A stretch of 8,013 nt of DNA. It comes from CAZVCJ01 sp964625745 (GTDB taxonomy: Bacteria > Chloroflexota > Anaerolineae > VGOG01). Position numbers and translations under genes: made by a program. The DNA lies in contig CAZVCJ010000176.1 in NCBI GenBank assembly GCA_964625745.1, positions 1-8,013 on the forward strand, given 5' to 3'. The notes under the pieces are model-generated. The model ran no database searches, was not told where the DNA came from, and saw only the letters and a program-made list of their open reading frames with translations. Below, piece by piece: positions 1-6,643 of the stretch (the stretch's first letter is position 1; the number at the start of each line of letters is the position of its first letter).

Positions 1-1601
1 GGGACCTGGTGGGGATTCGCCAGAGCCTGGAGAAGGTGCCGCAGATTCGAGAAGCGTTATCGCAGCTCGCCCCCCTGGCCCCCCAAAGTTGGGGGGAACG
101 GGGGGCAGCCTCCCAAAGTTGGGGGGGGCGGGGGGCAGCCCCCAAAAATTGGGGGGAACGGGGGGGCGGAGTTGGGGATGACCATCCTTTGCAAACCCTG
201 CTCCCCCAGTTGGATCCCTGTGAGGAGATGGCCTCTCTCATCGGCGAGGCCATCGTGGACGACCCACCAGCCACGCTGGCCAGCGGCGGGGTGCTCAGGC
301 CCGGCTTTTCAGCAGAGTTGGATAGCATCGCTGCCGCTTCCAGGGATGCCAAGAGATGGGTAGCCAGCCTGGAGCAAACCGAGCGGAAGCGCACGGGCAT
401 CAAATCCCTCAAAGTAGGCTACAACAAGGTCTTCGGCTACTACATTGAGGTGACCAAATCCAACCTGGACGCTGTGCCCGAGGAGTACATCCGCAAGCAG
501 ACCCTGGTCAACGCCGAGCGCTTCATCACCCCGGAGCTCAAGGAATACGAATCGCTGATCCTGAACGCCCAGGAGCGCATCCTCGACATCGAAACCCGCC
601 TCTTCCGCCAGGTCTGCGATCAGGTGGCCGCCGCCGCCGAACGGCTGCTTTCCACGGCCCGTGCCCTGGCCCACCTGGACGTCTACGCGGCCCTGGCCGA
701 GGTAGCCATCCGCAACAACTACGTCCGCCCTGTCCTGACCGATGGCGACGAGATCGAGATCATCGCTGGCCGCCACCCGGTGGTGGAACTCACCCGGCGG
801 GAAGAACCCTTCGTGCCCAACGATGCCCGGTTCTCCCAGGAGGAGGGGATACTGATCATCACCGGCCCGAACATGAGCGGAAAAAGCACTTATCTTCGCC
901 AGGTGGCTCTCATCGTTCTCATGGCTCAAATCGGCTCCTTCGTCCCCGCCGACGAGGCCAGGATGGGGCTGGTGGACCGCATCTTCACCCGCATCGGCGC
1001 TCAGGATGAGATCTGGGCTGGCCAGTCAACTTTCATGGTGGAGATGATCGAGATGGCCAACATCCTCCACCATGCCACCAACCGCAGCCTGCTCATCTTG
1101 GACGAGATCGGGCGGGGTACCAGCACCTACGACGGCATGTCCATCGCCTGGGCGGTGGTCGAGTACATCCACAACCACCCTCGTCTCCGGGCCAAGACCC
1201 TCTACGCCACCCACTACCACGAATTGACGGAACTGGCCAGTCTCCTGCCTCGGGTGCGCAACTACAACGTGGCCGTGGCCGAGGAGGGCGACAGGGTGAT
1301 CTTTTTGCACAAAATCGTCCCCGGTGGTGCCGACCGCAGCTACGGTATCCACGTGGCGCAGTTGGCGGGCCTGCCCAAGACCGTCATCCACCGCGCCGAG
1401 GAGATCCTGGAGGAACTGGAGCGCGATTCCCAGAGATCCCCCATCAGACCCCGCCACATCGCCGAAATCCGCCAACTCGCCCTCTTCCCTGAGACCAGTC
1501 CCATCATTGAGGAACTGAAGAAGCTAGAGCTGGAGTCCATGACGCCGTTGGAGGCACTCAACAGATTGTACGAGTTGCAGCGGAAGGTGGGGGGTGATTG
1601 A
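1..1601 (+). CDS. mutS: DNA mismatch repair protein MutS, 5'-truncated by window edge
   Basis: MutS binds base mismatches and small loops as a dimer and uses ATP to form a sliding clamp that recruits MutL. The open frame is already running at position 3 (Asp-Leu before the GTG at 9), so that GTG is an internal Val and the true start lies upstream. Visible parts are the end of the core/lever domain, the clamp domain (about 380-590, containing GYNKVFGYYIEV), and the C-terminal ATPase. The ATPase has Walker A GPNMSGKST at 864-890, GQSTFMVEM at 1020-1046, Walker B LLILDE at 1089-1106 followed by IGRGTS, and the switch THYHE from 1209. It ends with the usual C-terminal helices (SMTPLEALNRLYELQ). 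The N-terminal mismatch-reading and connector domains are outside the window. One oddity is a roughly 30-35-residue Gly/Trp/Arg-rich insertion encoded at 81-170 in the core. The catalytic motifs are intact, so the protein is probably functional. No mutL follows it. Confidence 0.97.
   Translation, partial: DLVGIRQSLEKVPQIREALSQLAPLAPQSWGERGAASQSWGGRGAAPKNWGERGGGVGDDHPLQTLLPQLDPCEEMASLIGEAIVDDPPATLASGGVLRPGFSAELDSIAAASRDAKRWVASLEQTERKRTGIKSLKVGYNKVFGYYIEVTKSNLDAVPEEYIRKQTLVNAERFITPELKEYESLILNAQERILDIETRLFRQVCDQVAAAAERLLSTARALAHLDVYAALAEVAIRNNYVRPVLTDGDEIEIIAGRHPVVELTRREEPFVPNDARFSQEEGILIITGPNMSGKSTYLRQVALIVLMAQIGSFVPADEARMGLVDRIFTRIGAQDEIWAGQSTFMVEMIEMANILHHATNRSLLILDEIGRGTSTYDGMSIAWAVVEYIHNHPRLRAKTLYATHYHELTELASLLPRVRNYNVAVAEEGDRVIFLHKIVPGGADRSYGIHVAQLAGLPKTVIHRAEEILEELERDSQRSPIRPRHIAEIRQLALFPETSPIIEELKKLELESMTPLEALNRLYELQRKVGGD
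81..170 (+). repeat. Three in-frame 30-bp palindromic G/C-rich repeats inside mutS
   Basis: Three direct repeats with an exact 30-bp period lie at 81-110, 111-140 and 141-170. Each has the core CCCCAA-(2-3 nt)-TTGGGG (the first C is T in unit 2), a short palindrome, followed by a G run and GGGCAGCC-like sequence. Because 30 is a multiple of three, the array is translated in frame as three ten-residue units: PQSWGERGAA, SQSWGGRGAA and PKNWGERGGG. The stretch just upstream (GCCCCCCTGGCC) is also C-rich and may belong to the element. Related MutS proteins have only a short loop here, between 'REAL' and 'LDP..EM', so this reads as inserted repetitive DNA tolerated in a surface loop. It resembles in kind the intragenic palindromic elements of other bacteria; its family is not identified here. 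Confidence 0.9.
151..177 (+). other. Potential G-quadruplex motif on the coding strand
   Basis: Six Gs at 151-156, AAC, seven Gs at 160-166, a 7-nt spacer and four Gs at 174-177 satisfy the usual G3+N1-7 pattern: the seven-G run is split as GGG-G-GGG, giving loops of 3, 1 and 7 nt. It overlaps the third 30-bp repeat. The nearby CCCCAA arms could compete by forming hairpins, so whether a quadruplex forms is only a sequence-based possibility. Confidence 0.4.
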
Positions 1602-1651
1602 AAGCAGATTTACCACTGTGAAGTGGCCGGCGTCAGCGGGCTTTCAAGGAA

Positions 1652-1656
1652 GGAGG
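1652..1656 (+). promoter_or_regulatory. Shine-Dalgarno GGAGG for the giant secreted protein
   Basis: GGAGG, within AAGGAAGGAGG, ends six bases before the ATG at 1663. This decides the start. An earlier in-frame GTG at 1594 would overlap mutS by 8 bp, lacks a comparable ribosome-binding site and would put 23 non-signal residues ahead of a clear signal peptide. Confidence 0.8.
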
Positions 1657-1662
1657 CCAAGA

Positions 1663-4600
1663 ATGATACGATGCAGATGGCCGTTAAGTTTGGTTGCCAT
1701 GTTTGGGGTTGCTTTGAATCTGTTGATCACACCAGCTCCGCCTACTGATGTCTATAAGAATACCGCACAATTGCAGGTAGTGGGCCAAGTGGGCGGGCCC
1801 ACCCAAGCCGTAGCCGTGCAGGGGAGCTATGCCTACGTAGGCGTGGGCCTGCGCCTGATTGTGTTGGACGTGGCAGACCCAGCCGTACCGCAGGAGGTGG
1901 GTACGACCGCGCCACTCCCCCACTTCGTCGAGGACGTGGCCATCAATGGGATGGTAGCCTACGTCGCTGCTGGCGGAGCGGGGCTACGGGTCTTGGACGT
2001 GGCCGACCCAGCGCACCCCATCGAGATGGGGAGCTGGGATTCACCTGGCTACGCCGAAGGGGTAGCAGTCGCAGGCAGCACTGTGTACCTGGCAGACGGG
2101 CCGTATGGGTTGCGCGTGGTAGACGTTTCTGACCCGTCTCACCCAACCGAAGTGGGATTTGCCTATCCTTTGAACTATGCCTTTGAGGTGGCGGTTGCTG
2201 GCGGGCACGCCTACGTCGCCGCAGCCGGAGCGGGCCTGTTGGTGGCAGATGTGTCAGATCCCGCTCACCCCATCGAGATGGGGGCCTACGACACGCCGGG
2301 TTACGCCTATGGTGTAGCGGTAGCCGGGAATACCGTCTACGTCGCCGACGGCTGGGAGGGGCTGCGGCTAGTAGACGTCTCGAACCCGTCCCACCCATTC
2401 GAAGCAGGCTTCTACAAGACGCCCGGTTGGGCCTTCGGCGTGGCCTTTGTGGGGAACACTGCCTATGTAGCCGACGCCTTCGGTGGCCTGCGGGTGGTGG
2501 ACGTGTCTGATCGTGCCCACCCTGCCGGGCTGGGAGGCTATGAGGTGTCCGGAGGCCATGCTGGGAGCGTGGTTGTCGCCGAGGGCATAGCCTACATAGC
2601 CGACCGCAACTGGGGCCTGCGAGTAATAAACGTGTCTGATCCGGCTCACCTGGCCCAAATTGGCTTTTATGGCCCCTTGGGCTACGCCGATGCGGTAGCT
2701 GTGGACGGTAGCTATGTCTACGTGGCTGCCGGTACCTACGGCCTGCGGGTCGTGGATGTCTCCGATTCGGCCCACCCGGCCGAGGTGGGCGCCTACGACA
2801 CTGGAGGTTATGCGGTCAGTGTGGCGGTGTCAGGGACCTACGCCTATGTTGCCACCATGCCCGGTGGTCAGCAGCCAGATGGCTTGCACGTCGTGGACAT
2901 CTCTGATCCCACCCGTCCCACCAGAACTGGCTTCTACGAGCGACAAGGGCTTGGCGCCTATCGCGATCTTGCCCTGGTTGGGTCGGTGGCCTACCTTGCC
3001 AACGAGCTAGGGCTTGAGCTGATCAGCGTCACTGATCCTGCACACCCAACCTGGCTTAGCTTCATAGACCTGTTCGTGTGGCCAAGTGCCACTGACGGCG
3101 TGGATGTATCCGGCACTGTTGCCTGCGTGGCCCAAGCAGAGGCAGGCCTAAGAGTGGTTGATGTATCAGACCCTTTCAATCCTGCCCTGGTTGGAGAGTA
3201 CGATACGTCGGGCTACGCCGAGGATGTGGCCGTGGCCGGGAACAAAGCCTATGTTGCCGACGGTGAGCCAGGGCTGCAGATAGTGGACATCTCGAATCCA
3301 AGGCAACCGACTGGCATGGGAGTGACCCAGACACCTGGCAAGGTCATGGGGATAGCCGTTGTGGAGGACATGGCTTATGTGGCTGGTAACGGTGGAGGAC
3401 TATCGCTCGTAGACATCTCTGATCTCTTAACCCCGACACTGGTTGAGTTCTACAACACGCCTGGCTTTGCCCGTCAGGTGGCCGTTGTTGGCAACTATGC
3501 CTATGTAGCCGACGGGAGTGGGGGGCTGCTTATCTTCGTGATTGTTTCGGGATCCAGCACAGCCAACAACAGGTCAAGGGTACAACCAAAAAGCTGGCTC
3601 GGATCAGATGAGAAGGCCGGCCGATCTCCGGCGGACGCTGCATGGTCTTCGAATCTCACGGAGATTCAACATACTCGTTCGGCAATCTGGAGACAACAAA
3701 CGATCCCGACCCTTCAATGGTACAAATCATATCAGGGCCAACTTTCGTCTAGTCGTTACCACCAACGCACACCCGAGCCTGGTTCCACCCCTCAGTCAAA
3801 CATCATTCTAACCCACGTTGCTAGCATCTGCACCGTCACCAGTGTACAGGATAGCGGTCCAGGAACACTTCGCAGGTGCCTGGAAAACGCTGTCACTGGT
3901 GACCTGATCACTTTTGATCCCCGCGTCTTCCAGCCGACCAACCCGGCTACCATTGCGCTGACTAGCCCGTTGCCGTCCCTCACCCAGGGCAACCTGACCA
4001 TTGATGCCTCCAATGTTGGAGCTATCTTAGATGGCAGTGCCACCCCGTCAGGCACCTCTGGTCTTCATATCGCATCTAGTGGCAATGCCATCCGTGGACT
4101 GCAAATCTTGCATTTTCCAGACGATGGCATAAAAATCCTGGGGACTGACAACACAATCGGAGGAGACCGTACGTTGGGCAGCGGCCCGACTGGCCAGGGC
4201 AACGTCATCTCGGCTAATGGTAGTGCAGGGATCAGTATTTGGGGAGAAGGCAGCACCAACAATGTTATCTGCGGGAATTACATCGGTACAGACATCAGCG
4301 GCACTGTAGCACTAGGCAATTTCGACGACGGTGTCAACATAGTGTACGCTCAGAGGAACCGGGTTGGCGGCCCAACGGCCGAGGAACGTAACCTCATCAG
4401 CGGCAATGGCTACAACGGCATCCACATCAATGGTGCTGTGAGTAACACTGTCATCGGCAACTATATCGGCACCGACATTAGTGGCATGACGGCGTTGGGT
4501 AACCAGTGGGACGGCGTGCTCATTGCGGGGGGTGCCTCATACAATCAAATAGGGGGGATGGGGGCGGGAGAGAGGAACATCATCAGTGGTAATGGAAGCA

Positions 4601-6555
4601 GCGGAGTTAACCTCCTTGGAGCTGAAACTTCGGGGAACCTCGTCGTGGGCAACTACGTTGGCACTGACCCCAGCGGGGCGGTCGGTGTGGGAAATCATGA
4701 TACCGGGGTAGCCATCCAACTTGCGGCGCTCAATAACGTTGTGGAGCGGAATGTCATCAGCAGCAACGGCAAGGTTGGTGTCCTTGTCTCAGATAAGGGC
4801 AGTTCTTACAATGTCGTCATTGGCAACTTCATCGGCACAGATGCCAGCGGCACGGCTGCGCTGGGGAATGACTGGCAGGGTATCCATGTCGCCCAGGGGG
4901 CGTCTTTCAACAGAATTGGAGGAACTACGGCCAGGGAGAGGAACATCATCAGCTCCAACGACGGAGGTGTTACTATGTGTGGTGACAGGGGAGGAACTGA
5001 CAACCTGATCATCGGCAACTTCATCGGGACGGATCCTAGCGGTACAAGAGCCATCGGGAACGAAGAAGGCATTGGCGTCATACTGTGCATCGGCATTCAG
5101 CGCAGTTTCATCGGAGGTGTGACAGAGGGGGAACGAAACATCATCAGCGGTAACGACCGCGGAGTCTGGTTAGGTGGTGCAGGCATTGAACACAGCTTTA
5201 TAGCCGGCAACTACATAGGCACAGATGCGAGTGGCAAAATAGATCTGGGCAACCGATCGTCCGGCGTCGGGATACATCACTACTCTCAGCACAATGCTGT
5301 CCAGAGCAACCTGATCTCGGGCAATGAGGGTAACGGCGTGAGGATCGATGGCGCCTTCAACCTGCTGCGGGCCAACCGCATTGGCACGGCCGCTGATGGT
5401 GCGTCACCTCTTCCCAATGGCATGGCCGGTGTGCGGATCGAGGCGGCATCGAACACCGTCGGTGGCCCGTATCCCAACGATGGCAACATCGTCGCCTTCA
5501 ACAACGGAGACGGCGTAAAGGTCTGGACCTACCCCAGCAACACTATCCGCCGCAACTCGATCTATGGCAACTCTAGCTCTGGAATCCACCTGGTCAATGG
5601 GGGGAACAACCTGCTGGCTACGCCCATCATCACTCACGTTCTCCTCGATTCCGTATCGGGCACGGCCTGTCCCGGCTGCATCGTGGAGGTCTTCTCCGAC
5701 GAAGAGGATGAGGGCCAAGTTTATGAGGGGAGCACTATCGCCGACACTTTGGGGGCTTTTGCCTTCAGTAAGGGTAGCCCTCTGACTGGCCCCTACATCA
5801 CTGCGACAGCAACAGACTCTGATGGGAATACGTCTGAGTTCGCATTGCCGGTGTCTGTACCTGCTCCCACCCACACTCCCACACCAACCGGTACACCCAC
5901 GCCAACAGCCACTTACGGCCCGACACCGACCAGCATATCCACGCCAACGATAACGCCAACGCCGACGAACACTCCCGTTGTCCGAGCCGTGTTTCTCCCG
6001 TTGATCTCAAAAGTGTATTCCGCAGTTGAAACGCCAACAGTGACACCAACCATCACGCCAGGGGCTCTGCGAATACGGGTAAACCAGAGCCATGACTGGG
6101 TTGATGCCAGTACGTCTTTGGGGGCGACGGTCTGGATCACAGTGACCGATGCCCTTGGCCGCGTCAAGGGGACCGCTAATGGCGTTGCTCTTCGCGATGG
6201 CGGTGCCATCTGGGGAGGCGACTTTGACTGGGACGACAACGCTCCCGACATTGTCGTTGGCGACCGTGTTGACGGCTCTTCAAGCGATGGTGGCACGGCT
6301 ACGGCGGCCGTCATTACCATCACCGGTCAGGTAGATGCCGAAACCAACACCCTGAGCGGCCAGGTTCTCGGCGTCAGCTACCCAGCAACAATGAAGGGCG
6401 AAATCTGGGAAGAGGGCGCTACCTGGCCCGAGACCCAGACCGACGGCCAGGGGTATTTCACGCTGGATTTCAACCCCTTCGACATCCAGCTGGGGACGGA
6501 CGTGGCCGCCTGGTACATCCGGCCGGACGGGAACTGGGTGGGGGCCATCTTCTAG
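1663..6555 (+). CDS. Large exported LVIVD beta-propeller / parallel beta-helix mosaic protein
   Basis: This roughly 1630-residue protein is probably exported. Residues 1-27 form a Sec-type signal peptide (MIRCRW, then hydrophobic PLSLVAMFGVALNLLI, then TPAPP). Residues 49-630 are fourteen LVIVD repeat units of mostly 42 residues (LRVVDVSDP..P.EVG). Residues 631-721 are an odd linker. From about 722 comes a beta-helix: a cap with CTVTSVQDSGPGTLRRC, then seven units carrying N-Y/F-I-G-T-D-x-S-G and ERN-x-ISGN between about 871 and 1287. Residues 1319-1396 are a small beta-sandwich with CPGC, 1399-1468 are Thr/Pro-rich around FLPLISK, and 1469-1630 form a C-terminal beta-domain. I see no transmembrane anchor, LPXTG or SLH domain. 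Such folds usually mediate surface binding or carbohydrate contact, but no catalytic site is evident and the role is unknown. The gene starts 61 bp after mutS with no visible terminator or promoter between. Confidence 0.88.
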   Translation: MIRCRWPLSLVAMFGVALNLLITPAPPTDVYKNTAQLQVVGQVGGPTQAVAVQGSYAYVGVGLRLIVLDVADPAVPQEVGTTAPLPHFVEDVAINGMVAYVAAGGAGLRVLDVADPAHPIEMGSWDSPGYAEGVAVAGSTVYLADGPYGLRVVDVSDPSHPTEVGFAYPLNYAFEVAVAGGHAYVAAAGAGLLVADVSDPAHPIEMGAYDTPGYAYGVAVAGNTVYVADGWEGLRLVDVSNPSHPFEAGFYKTPGWAFGVAFVGNTAYVADAFGGLRVVDVSDRAHPAGLGGYEVSGGHAGSVVVAEGIAYIADRNWGLRVINVSDPAHLAQIGFYGPLGYADAVAVDGSYVYVAAGTYGLRVVDVSDSAHPAEVGAYDTGGYAVSVAVSGTYAYVATMPGGQQPDGLHVVDISDPTRPTRTGFYERQGLGAYRDLALVGSVAYLANELGLELISVTDPAHPTWLSFIDLFVWPSATDGVDVSGTVACVAQAEAGLRVVDVSDPFNPALVGEYDTSGYAEDVAVAGNKAYVADGEPGLQIVDISNPRQPTGMGVTQTPGKVMGIAVVEDMAYVAGNGGGLSLVDISDLLTPTLVEFYNTPGFARQVAVVGNYAYVADGSGGLLIFVIVSGSSTANNRSRVQPKSWLGSDEKAGRSPADAAWSSNLTEIQHTRSAIWRQQTIPTLQWYKSYQGQLSSSRYHQRTPEPGSTPQSNIILTHVASICTVTSVQDSGPGTLRRCLENAVTGDLITFDPRVFQPTNPATIALTSPLPSLTQGNLTIDASNVGAILDGSATPSGTSGLHIASSGNAIRGLQILHFPDDGIKILGTDNTIGGDRTLGSGPTGQGNVISANGSAGISIWGEGSTNNVICGNYIGTDISGTVALGNFDDGVNIVYAQRNRVGGPTAEERNLISGNGYNGIHINGAVSNTVIGNYIGTDISGMTALGNQWDGVLIAGGASYNQIGGMGAGERNIISGNGSSGVNLLGAETSGNLVVGNYVGTDPSGAVGVGNHDTGVAIQLAALNNVVERNVISSNGKVGVLVSDKGSSYNVVIGNFIGTDASGTAALGNDWQGIHVAQGASFNRIGGTTARERNIISSNDGGVTMCGDRGGTDNLIIGNFIGTDPSGTRAIGNEEGIGVILCIGIQRSFIGGVTEGERNIISGNDRGVWLGGAGIEHSFIAGNYIGTDASGKIDLGNRSSGVGIHHYSQHNAVQSNLISGNEGNGVRIDGAFNLLRANRIGTAADGASPLPNGMAGVRIEAASNTVGGPYPNDGNIVAFNNGDGVKVWTYPSNTIRRNSIYGNSSSGIHLVNGGNNLLATPIITHVLLDSVSGTACPGCIVEVFSDEEDEGQVYEGSTIADTLGAFAFSKGSPLTGPYITATATDSDGNTSEFALPVSVPAPTHTPTPTGTPTPTATYGPTPTSISTPTITPTPTNTPVVRAVFLPLISKVYSAVETPTVTPTITPGALRIRVNQSHDWVDASTSLGATVWITVTDALGRVKGTANGVALRDGGAIWGGDFDWDDNAPDIVVGDRVDGSSSDGGTATAAVITITGQVDAETNTLSGQVLGVSYPATMKGEIWEEGATWPETQTDGQGYFTLDFNPFDIQLGTDVAAWYIRPDGNWVGAIF
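1807..3552 (+). repeat. Fourteen tandem LVIVD-type repeat units (126-bp period)
   Basis: Units begin at 1807, 1933, 2059, 2185, 2311, 2437, 2566, 2692, 2818, 2965, 3097, 3223, 3349 and 3475. Most are exactly 126 bp (42 residues). Unit 6 has one extra codon, unit 9 is expanded to 49 residues by a PGGQQPD insertion, and unit 10 is degenerate and 44 residues long. The consensus is VAVAG..AYVADG..GLRVVDVSDP.HP.E.G.YDTPGYA. Unit 14 stops after its LLIFVIV strand. The missing last strand could be supplied by the N-terminal QLQVVGQVGGPTQ (about 1768-1806), as in propeller closure. Fourteen units would suit two seven-bladed propellers, which is inference. Confidence 0.88.
3553..3825 (+). other. Compositionally atypical linker between propeller and beta-helix
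   Basis: About 91 codons join the two repeat regions. The translation is rich in Gln, Ser, Arg and Trp, shows no repeat, and its third codon positions are visibly less GC-rich than in the flanks. The other two forward frames are also open for long stretches: one from 3542 to the stop ending at 3811, and another from 3612 to 3749 between a TGA and a TAG. This looks like sequence not long under selection in the present frame, such as a fusion junction or a frame-shifted former domain. The frame itself is continuous, so the CDS was kept as one gene. Confidence 0.5.
4273..5523 (+). repeat. Seven beta-helix repeat units (NxIGTDxSG / ERNxISGN)
   Basis: The GN(Y/F)IGTD-type motif starts at 4273, 4456, 4648, 4822, 5014, 5206 and 5371, so units are 55-64 residues long. 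Each unit has a second motif resembling (I/V)GG-x-T-x-x-ERN-x-ISGN followed by G(V/I). The third and sixth units have lost the IGG part (VVERNVISSN, AVQSNLISGN), and the seventh is degenerate (NRIGTAADG, VGGPYPNDGN). Asn and Gly ladders of this kind are characteristic of right-handed parallel beta-helices. A capping region at about 3826-4270 precedes the array. Confidence 0.85.
5857..6066 (+). repeat. Thr/Pro-rich low-complexity linker interrupted by FLPLISK
   Basis: Imperfect CC-N-AC-N hexanucleotide repetition encodes alternating Thr-Pro (HTPTPTGTPTPTAT, then TPTITPTPTNTP). A short non-repetitive segment, RAVFLPLISKVYSAVE, follows, then a second TPTVTPTITP stretch. Thr/Pro linkers of this sort space extracellular domains and are often glycosylated. 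The F-L-P-L-I motif resembles a segment I recall from many Chloroflexota secreted proteins. The simple repetition is prone to length change by slippage. Confidence 0.8.
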
Positions 6556-6599
6556 CCGCAGAAAGATATGACCGTACTCAGCAACTCCAGGCAGTCTGT

Positions 6600-6625
6600 G
6601 GTGTTGTCATACTTGTAGCAACACC
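6600..6625 (+). other. Inverted repeat between the secreted-protein gene and the lipid kinase
   Basis: GGTGTTG (6600-6606) and CAACACC (6619-6625) form a perfect 7-bp stem with a 12-nt loop, extendable outward only by G-U pairs. It sits 8 nt before the ribosome-binding site of the lipid kinase. No T run follows, so it is not a classical intrinsic terminator. It could be an RNA-processing or stability hairpin, or chance. No convincing -35/-10 promoter was seen in 6556-6643. Confidence 0.4.
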
Positions 6626-6632
6626 GTGCAGC

Positions 6633-6638
6633 AGGAGG
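6633..6638 (+). promoter_or_regulatory. Shine-Dalgarno AGGAGG for the lipid kinase
   Basis: AGGAGG lies five bases before the ATG at 6644 and fixes that start. The GTG at 6626 would place this site inside the coding region and add six non-conserved residues (MQQEEA). Confidence 0.75.
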
Positions 6639-6643
6639 AGGCA

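Noticed and set aside
81..170. CRISPR array
   Set aside because: The 30-bp units are directly adjacent with no spacers and lie in a coding frame.
309..929. 206-codon antisense open frame over mutS
   Set aside because: Shadow of mutS; the sense frame carries conserved MutS motifs throughout.
1613..1626. CCACT-GTGA-AGTGG stem after mutS as a terminator
   Set aside because: Only five base pairs and no following T run; probably chance.
1594..1662. GTG at 1594 as the start of the secreted protein
   Set aside because: It overlaps mutS by 8 bp, has no good ribosome-binding site and would precede the obvious signal peptide with 23 extra residues; the ATG at 1663 has GGAGG six bases upstream.
3542..3811. 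Separate 89-codon gene in the linker
   Set aside because: It lies wholly inside the continuous larger frame, has no ribosome-binding site and no recognisable family; kept only as a clue to a possible fusion junction.
5404..5874. Antisense open frames over the beta-helix end and Thr/Pro region
   Set aside because: Low-complexity shadows of the sense coding sequence without ribosome-binding sites or domain features.
6626..6643. GTG at 6626 as start of the lipid kinase
   Set aside because: It is upstream of an excellent AGGAGG that fits the ATG at 6644, where the conserved domain begins.
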